A stretch of DNA of 64,000 nt, taken from contig NZ_CP031941.1 of assembly GCF_003443655.1 (NCBI RefSeq), forward strand, positions 3,718,501-3,782,500, read 5' to 3'. This document shows positions 60,316-64,000 of the stretch, piece by piece (positions within the stretch are counted from its first letter, which is position 1; each line of letters begins with the position of its first letter). Position numbers and translations under genes: made by a program. Under the pieces are notes generated by a model that saw only the letters and a program-made list of their open reading frames with translations, made no database searches and had not been told where the DNA came from. Source of the stretch: Nostoc sphaeroides. Lineage in GTDB: Bacteria; Cyanobacteriota; Cyanobacteriia; Cyanobacteriales; Nostocaceae.

Positions 60316-62592
60316 TTATTTAGCAGTAGTCTCAGAAAGAACTGTCACACAAGCATTCACTAAGGGTAACAGCGGCCCTAATTGCTCTTGTCCATTGACT
60401 GCTAAATCGCTGTGACACAAATAAACTCTCTCGGATACACGAGACAGTAAATCTGTCAAGATTCTTTGCAGTCTTTGTTCTTCTGCTAATTTTTCATCTT
60501 CTGCTGTCCAAGGTTCGCCTAACCTGTCTCGCAGGAAAAACGGCGCACCAAACAAAGTTGCTGCACCACCTTTCGCCCATAGAGGTGAACCAGCATCCAG
60601 CCAAAAATGCCAACGGTGCGATCGCCTACTAGATCGATATTGAAATATAGTTGCTAGTGTGACAGCCTTTCTCGCTCCACCGATGGGACGCACAGGGTAA
60701 GGGTTGGCGGTGATTGTACCACGTCGCAGTAGTTGAATGAATTCGATAATAGTTGTTTGAGGCGTTGTCTCATTTGGGGCAATTTGTCGTAACCTGGTGT
60801 CAATTTCCCAGTAGTGTTGGGCAGTTTCTAATAATTCCCGCAGTGCAGCTAGTTGTTCGTAGGGGAGATTACTACCATTCCATAAAAAACGCTGAATTGC
60901 TCTGTCTAAAAGGGAAATGGGACTGGGAATTAACCGGAGTTCTTGTTGCGATCGCTGTTGTTCTAACCACTGTAATATCTCATTATAGGCTGTAGTCGCT
61001 GCATAGCCAATCCTATCCCAGCGCTCGAAGGCTGACACTGGCAGCAAATTGGGGCGATCGGGATGGGGTACAAAGCAGTAATCTGCAATCAAACCAGCGC
61101 GTACCGGATCAATATTTGTAGAGACGCGATTCATCGCGTCTGTTGTAGATACCCGATTCATCGCGTCTTTAGGATTCATCGCGTCTGTAGAGTTTTCTGG
61201 TGATTGTTGTTTCCTACTCAATACAACCAGCATTTCTGCGACGGCATCCCGATCTACGAGGCGTCCCAAACCGGGATAAACTAGTGCCAGCATGGTGAGT
61301 AATGCGCGAATGACCGGTGAACTAACTAAGGGACGTTGATCATTGAGCGATTCTACTTGGATGTTTTGCTTAACGAGGATTTCTACTAGAGTATAACGAG
61401 CGATCGCATCTAAACCTGGTGCAATAATCGCCACTTCTTCTGCTTCCACTTGCTGTGATTGAATGGCATCAGCAATTACTTCTGCTGTTTGCCGCAATAG
61501 TTGGGCGCGGGAGGTGGTTTGAATTGAATGCACTGTTTTTGGTAAGCTCAACAGTACCATTGGTTCTGTGAGTAATTCCACCATCTGTTTAGCTTGATCG
61601 CCAAGGGACTCTGGAGGGGGCCCAGTCAATATCTCTACCCGACAACGTTCTGCTAACCCTTCTAGGTAATTGGGATCTGCTCCCAATCCCAATCGCACTG
61701 CACCATCGGGATTGTAACTAAAGGCCCCGACTGCACCTCGATCTAATAGCAGTTCAAACAAAAGACGCGCTACGCTAGGATAATCATCAACATCATCCGC
61801 CAGTACCGCCTGATAGCGTTTAGTTAGGTGCTGTTGGTAATTGCGATCGCTTAACAAATGCTGACTATAAAGTTCAGTAATAATCCCATAAGTTAGTAAC
61901 CCCCTCTCTAAACACCAGTTACGCCAATCTAAAAGCAAAGAGGCGAGAAATTCTGGCTTTAAAGTTATCGTATTTTCCCCCAAACCCCTTGTCAAAATCT
62001 GGGCAATATCTTCGCAAGGTACACCACTGTAAGCTGCTAATTGCAATAAGTCTAGAATGCGACGCACCAAGCGAGATTCATTCACTCCCGCAACACGTAA
62101 AATTTCTTCGTCTAATTGGGGACGCCAAAGCTTGGTTGCTAACTCTTGCTCCGTTTCTGGGCGCAATCTTACCGGAAACTGTGCCTTCAGGTTCAACGAG
62201 TTAATTAGCAATGGCCAAAATAAAATAACTTCATCCTGAAAAAAACCTAGCGGTGTCTTGGCACGCACCGGATATTTTCCTAATGTAGATGTAACAATTA
62301 TATCTCCCAATTCTCGACGATTATCATCATTGGCAGCTAAGACTAAAACTCCTGGATCTGTTTGTTTAAGATATAAAAATTCGGGTATGCGATCGCCCTT
62401 GGCGTTGGCGTTAGCGTCTCTAGAGAAGCCTCTCGTAGAGAAGGCATCGCCTTTTTTACGTCCTAGTTTATTAGTATAAAATGATTCAGCGTACTGCTTC
62501 TCAGGTTGTACCCAACTACAAAATTGCTCTACCAAACGAGCTGTCTTACCACTGCGGCTAGTGCCAACAATCCAAACCGAATGAGAAACCAC
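60316..62592 (-). CDS. Recombinase-type helicase-like protein (AddB/UvrD-like), with in-frame repeats
   Basis: 758 residues. Starts with a Walker A-like V-G-T-S-R-S-G-K-T-A (near 10-19) and has V-L-A-D-D-V-D-D-Y (Walker B-like) near 270. It fits a cyanobacterial family often annotated as recombinase, whose layout resembles AddB/RexB helicase-like proteins. Two in-frame insertions come from interspersed repeats: residues about 45-65 (F-S-T-R-G-F-S-R-D-A-N) and about 468-495 (T-D-A-M-N-R-V-S-T duplicated). It may act in double-strand break processing. The function is inferred from weak family memory. Confidence 0.65.
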   Translation of the reverse strand: MVSHSVWIVGTSRSGKTARLVEQFCSWVQPEKQYAESFYTNKLGRKKGDAFSTRGFSRDANANAKGDRIPEFLYLKQTDPGVLVLAANDDNRRELGDIIVTSTLGKYPVRAKTPLGFFQDEVILFWPLLINSLNLKAQFPVRLRPETEQELATKLWRPQLDEEILRVAGVNESRLVRRILDLLQLAAYSGVPCEDIAQILTRGLGENTITLKPEFLASLLLDWRNWCLERGLLTYGIITELYSQHLLSDRNYQQHLTKRYQAVLADDVDDYPSVARLLFELLLDRGAVGAFSYNPDGAVRLGLGADPNYLEGLAERCRVEILTGPPPESLGDQAKQMVELLTEPMVLLSLPKTVHSIQTTSRAQLLRQTAEVIADAIQSQQVEAEEVAIIAPGLDAIARYTLVEILVKQNIQVESLNDQRPLVSSPVIRALLTMLALVYPGLGRLVDRDAVAEMLVVLSRKQQSPENSTDAMNPKDAMNRVSTTDAMNRVSTNIDPVRAGLIADYCFVPHPDRPNLLPVSAFERWDRIGYAATTAYNEILQWLEQQRSQQELRLIPSPISLLDRAIQRFLWNGSNLPYEQLAALRELLETAQHYWEIDTRLRQIAPNETTPQTTIIEFIQLLRRGTITANPYPVRPIGGARKAVTLATIFQYRSSRRSHRWHFWLDAGSPLWAKGGAATLFGAPFFLRDRLGEPWTAEDEKLAEEQRLQRILTDLLSRVSERVYLCHSDLAVNGQEQLGPLLPLVNACVTVLSETTAK

Positions 62593-62679
62593 AAACTTTC
62601 TCCTTGTAGATTTGCTAGTATACCTCGTGCGTTAACTTAAGGTTAATAGTCACCAAATAATGCTGGATGATTGTCTCCA

Positions 62680-64000
62680 ATGAAAAACTCTGTTTTTAGC
62701 CAAAAAATCTATTCTTTCTTACTTGATACTTACCGATGGTACTTACAAACTCCTGAACGTTCTTTAAATCAAGCTTACGATGCAGCATTAAAGATTAAGG
62801 AAATAGAAGATAAGCATTTCAATGGTAATAAAATAGACATTGACTCAGCCATGTACAGTAATAGCGTGATAGATTATTTTGAGTCAGACCTAAAAAAGCT
62901 ATTAAAAACTGTGAGGATGCGGCTTACAGAGTTGAAAGCAAGTCGTTGGTTTTTAAATGAAGAGAATCAAAAAGCTGCCGAGAAAGCAGGTATAGAGTTT
63001 CTCAGTCCTTCTTTGGTTTTGGAAAAGCTTAACTTTATCGATCAAGTTATATCCAAATACACAACAGTTTCCGCTCAGAAAAGTTCCAACGCTTTAGTCG
63101 TTCAACCTCCAAATCTACCCGTTGACTCTGTAATATCTGACGACAAATCGCTAATCGTCAATAATCCAACTTTGCCACCCAAAATAACAACTAAAGATTG
63201 GGAGACAAAAGCAAAACCAAAGGGTAAAGTTGATACAACAGGGGTTTTACCCCGCTCTATTTTAAGTACTATCACTCGTCTGCAAGTTGAATTAGATCCT
63301 AATTCAGAACAAGAAGTAATCCAAAGTTTTCGTCAAGCTCAAAGAAGAACAATAATATCTATTAGATTTATTTTACTATTAATTATCGTACCACTTCTGA
63401 CGCATCAAATAGCAAAAGCTTTTGTAGTTGGCCCACTTATTGATAAGTTTAGAGACACTGAGCAAATGCAAATATTCCTCAATTCCGAAATGGAAGAGGA
63501 AGCCCTTGGAGAATTACAAAGATTTGAAGAAAAACTCCAGTTTGAAAGTTTGATTAGAAATGCCCCGCCACTCTTGCCTGAACAGATAGAAGGTGAAATG
63601 AAAAAGAGGGCGGTTGAGCTTGCTGAAGAATTTCGTCATGAAAGCTCTAATGCTATCAAAAATGTTTTTGCAGATATTTTTTCGGTGGGTGCTTTTATCT
63701 GGCTTTTACTAGTCAGCAAGTCTTCTATTGCTGTGATTAAAGATTTCTTTGATCGGATTGTTTATGGACTTAGTGATAGTGCTAAAGCATTTATCATCAT
63801 TTTGTTTACTGATATATTTGTAGGTTTCCACTCTCCTCATGGCTGGGAAGTACTCCTAGAAGGTGTATCGCGTCATTGGGGATTGCCAGCAAATCGAGAT
63901 TTTATCTTCTTATTTATTGCGACATTTCCAGTGATTTTAGATACTATATTTAAATATTGGATATTCCGATATTTGAATCGGATATCGCCTTCTGCTGTTG
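62680..64000 (+). CDS. pxcA: Proton extrusion protein PxcA (5' part, runs off the window)
   Basis: Partial: 440 codons seen, no stop before the right edge. N-terminus is helical (Y-S-F-L-L-D-T-Y-R-W-Y) and the middle charged. The first hydrophobic segment is I-S-I-R-F-I-L-L-L-I-I-V-P (about 224-245), then S-V-G-A-F-I-W-L-L-L (~345), and D-I-F-V-G-F-H-S-P-H-G-W-E, the CemA/PxcA motif, followed by T-F-P-V-I-L-D-T-I-F-K-Y-W-I-F. PxcA supports light-induced proton extrusion across the cytoplasmic membrane. The ATG is after AT-rich sequence. Confidence 0.93.
   Translation, partial: MKNSVFSQKIYSFLLDTYRWYLQTPERSLNQAYDAALKIKEIEDKHFNGNKIDIDSAMYSNSVIDYFESDLKKLLKTVRMRLTELKASRWFLNEENQKAAEKAGIEFLSPSLVLEKLNFIDQVISKYTTVSAQKSSNALVVQPPNLPVDSVISDDKSLIVNNPTLPPKITTKDWETKAKPKGKVDTTGVLPRSILSTITRLQVELDPNSEQEVIQSFRQAQRRTIISIRFILLLIIVPLLTHQIAKAFVVGPLIDKFRDTEQMQIFLNSEMEEEALGELQRFEEKLQFESLIRNAPPLLPEQIEGEMKKRAVELAEEFRHESSNAIKNVFADIFSVGAFIWLLLVSKSSIAVIKDFFDRIVYGLSDSAKAFIIILFTDIFVGFHSPHGWEVLLEGVSRHWGLPANRDFIFLFIATFPVILDTIFKYWIFRYLNRISPSAV

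Noticed and set aside
1..64000. CRISPR arrays and tRNA or rRNA genes
   Set aside because: Tandem 7-bp and 21-bp repeats have no spacers between them; I saw no cloverleaf or rRNA-like sequence. A tRNA scan would settle it.

Overview
The window reads as chromosome of a filamentous heterocyst-type cyanobacterium (Nostoc/Anabaena lineage). The evidence is the very frequent HIP1 octamer GCGATCGC, heptanucleotide STRR tracts (TTAGGAG, TCATTTG), many palindromic interspersed repeats, and cyanobacteria-specific genes (PxcA at the right edge, a PedR-like LuxR regulator, RnfD/DUF2330 genes, DUF202 and DUF6391 proteins). No rRNA, tRNA or CRISPR array was seen. The taxonomic call is inference from these signatures, not from a search.

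Layout. 0-9 kb: M3 oligopeptidase, GlsB-type membrane protein, KDPG/KHG aldolase, two L,D-transpeptidases, a MITE inside a decayed Uma2 gene, then an Hsp70-HigB-HigA gene row. 9.6-16 kb: membrane pentapeptide-repeat protein, small secreted protein, polysaccharide deacetylase, aspartoacylase, glutathionyl-hydroquinone reductase-like protein, with three or more small repeat elements between them. 16.5-25 kb: copper-radical (galactose/glyoxal) oxidase with a Tat-exported neighbour, ribokinase, SulP transporter, ABC exporter, and a conserved cyanobacterial protein that may be a carboxysome chaperone.

25-39.5 kb is the accessory region. A complete IS200/IS605-type element (TnpA plus TnpB) splits an Rpn/PD-(D/E)XK gene, and the two halves can be rejoined in frame exactly. 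Two decayed IS605-type relatives each carry a small ribbon-helix-helix gene. Truncated Uma2, secreted and hypothetical genes surround them. At the centre is a convergent pair, a NERD-nuclease/UvrD-like helicase and a reverse transcriptase. The pair is AT-rich, has no HIP1 site that I can see, and is the best candidate for an undescribed (probably anti-mobile-element) system.

36.5-64 kb: aroE, alpha/beta hydrolase, sigma-like factor, a near-identical tandem pair of DUF2330 proteins next to an RnfD-like membrane protein, polysaccharide deacetylase, a two-gene HipA-like kinase/HIRAN module, fructokinase-like kinase, PedR-like regulator, DUF6391 gene and small membrane protein, glycosyltransferase, rfbB, an HTH-HTH-ImmA/IrrE fusion behind a frameshifted RelE-type toxin, Ser/Thr kinase, MsrA, an MBOAT/SGNH-like acylation pair, DUF202, a recombinase-type helicase-like protein invaded by repeats, and the 5' part of pxcA.

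Two themes recur. One is small non-autonomous elements with visible inverted repeats and target duplications, including a three-copy family that inserted at the nine-base sequence AGCAATGCT or a close variant. The other is repeats that have entered reading frames without stopping them.
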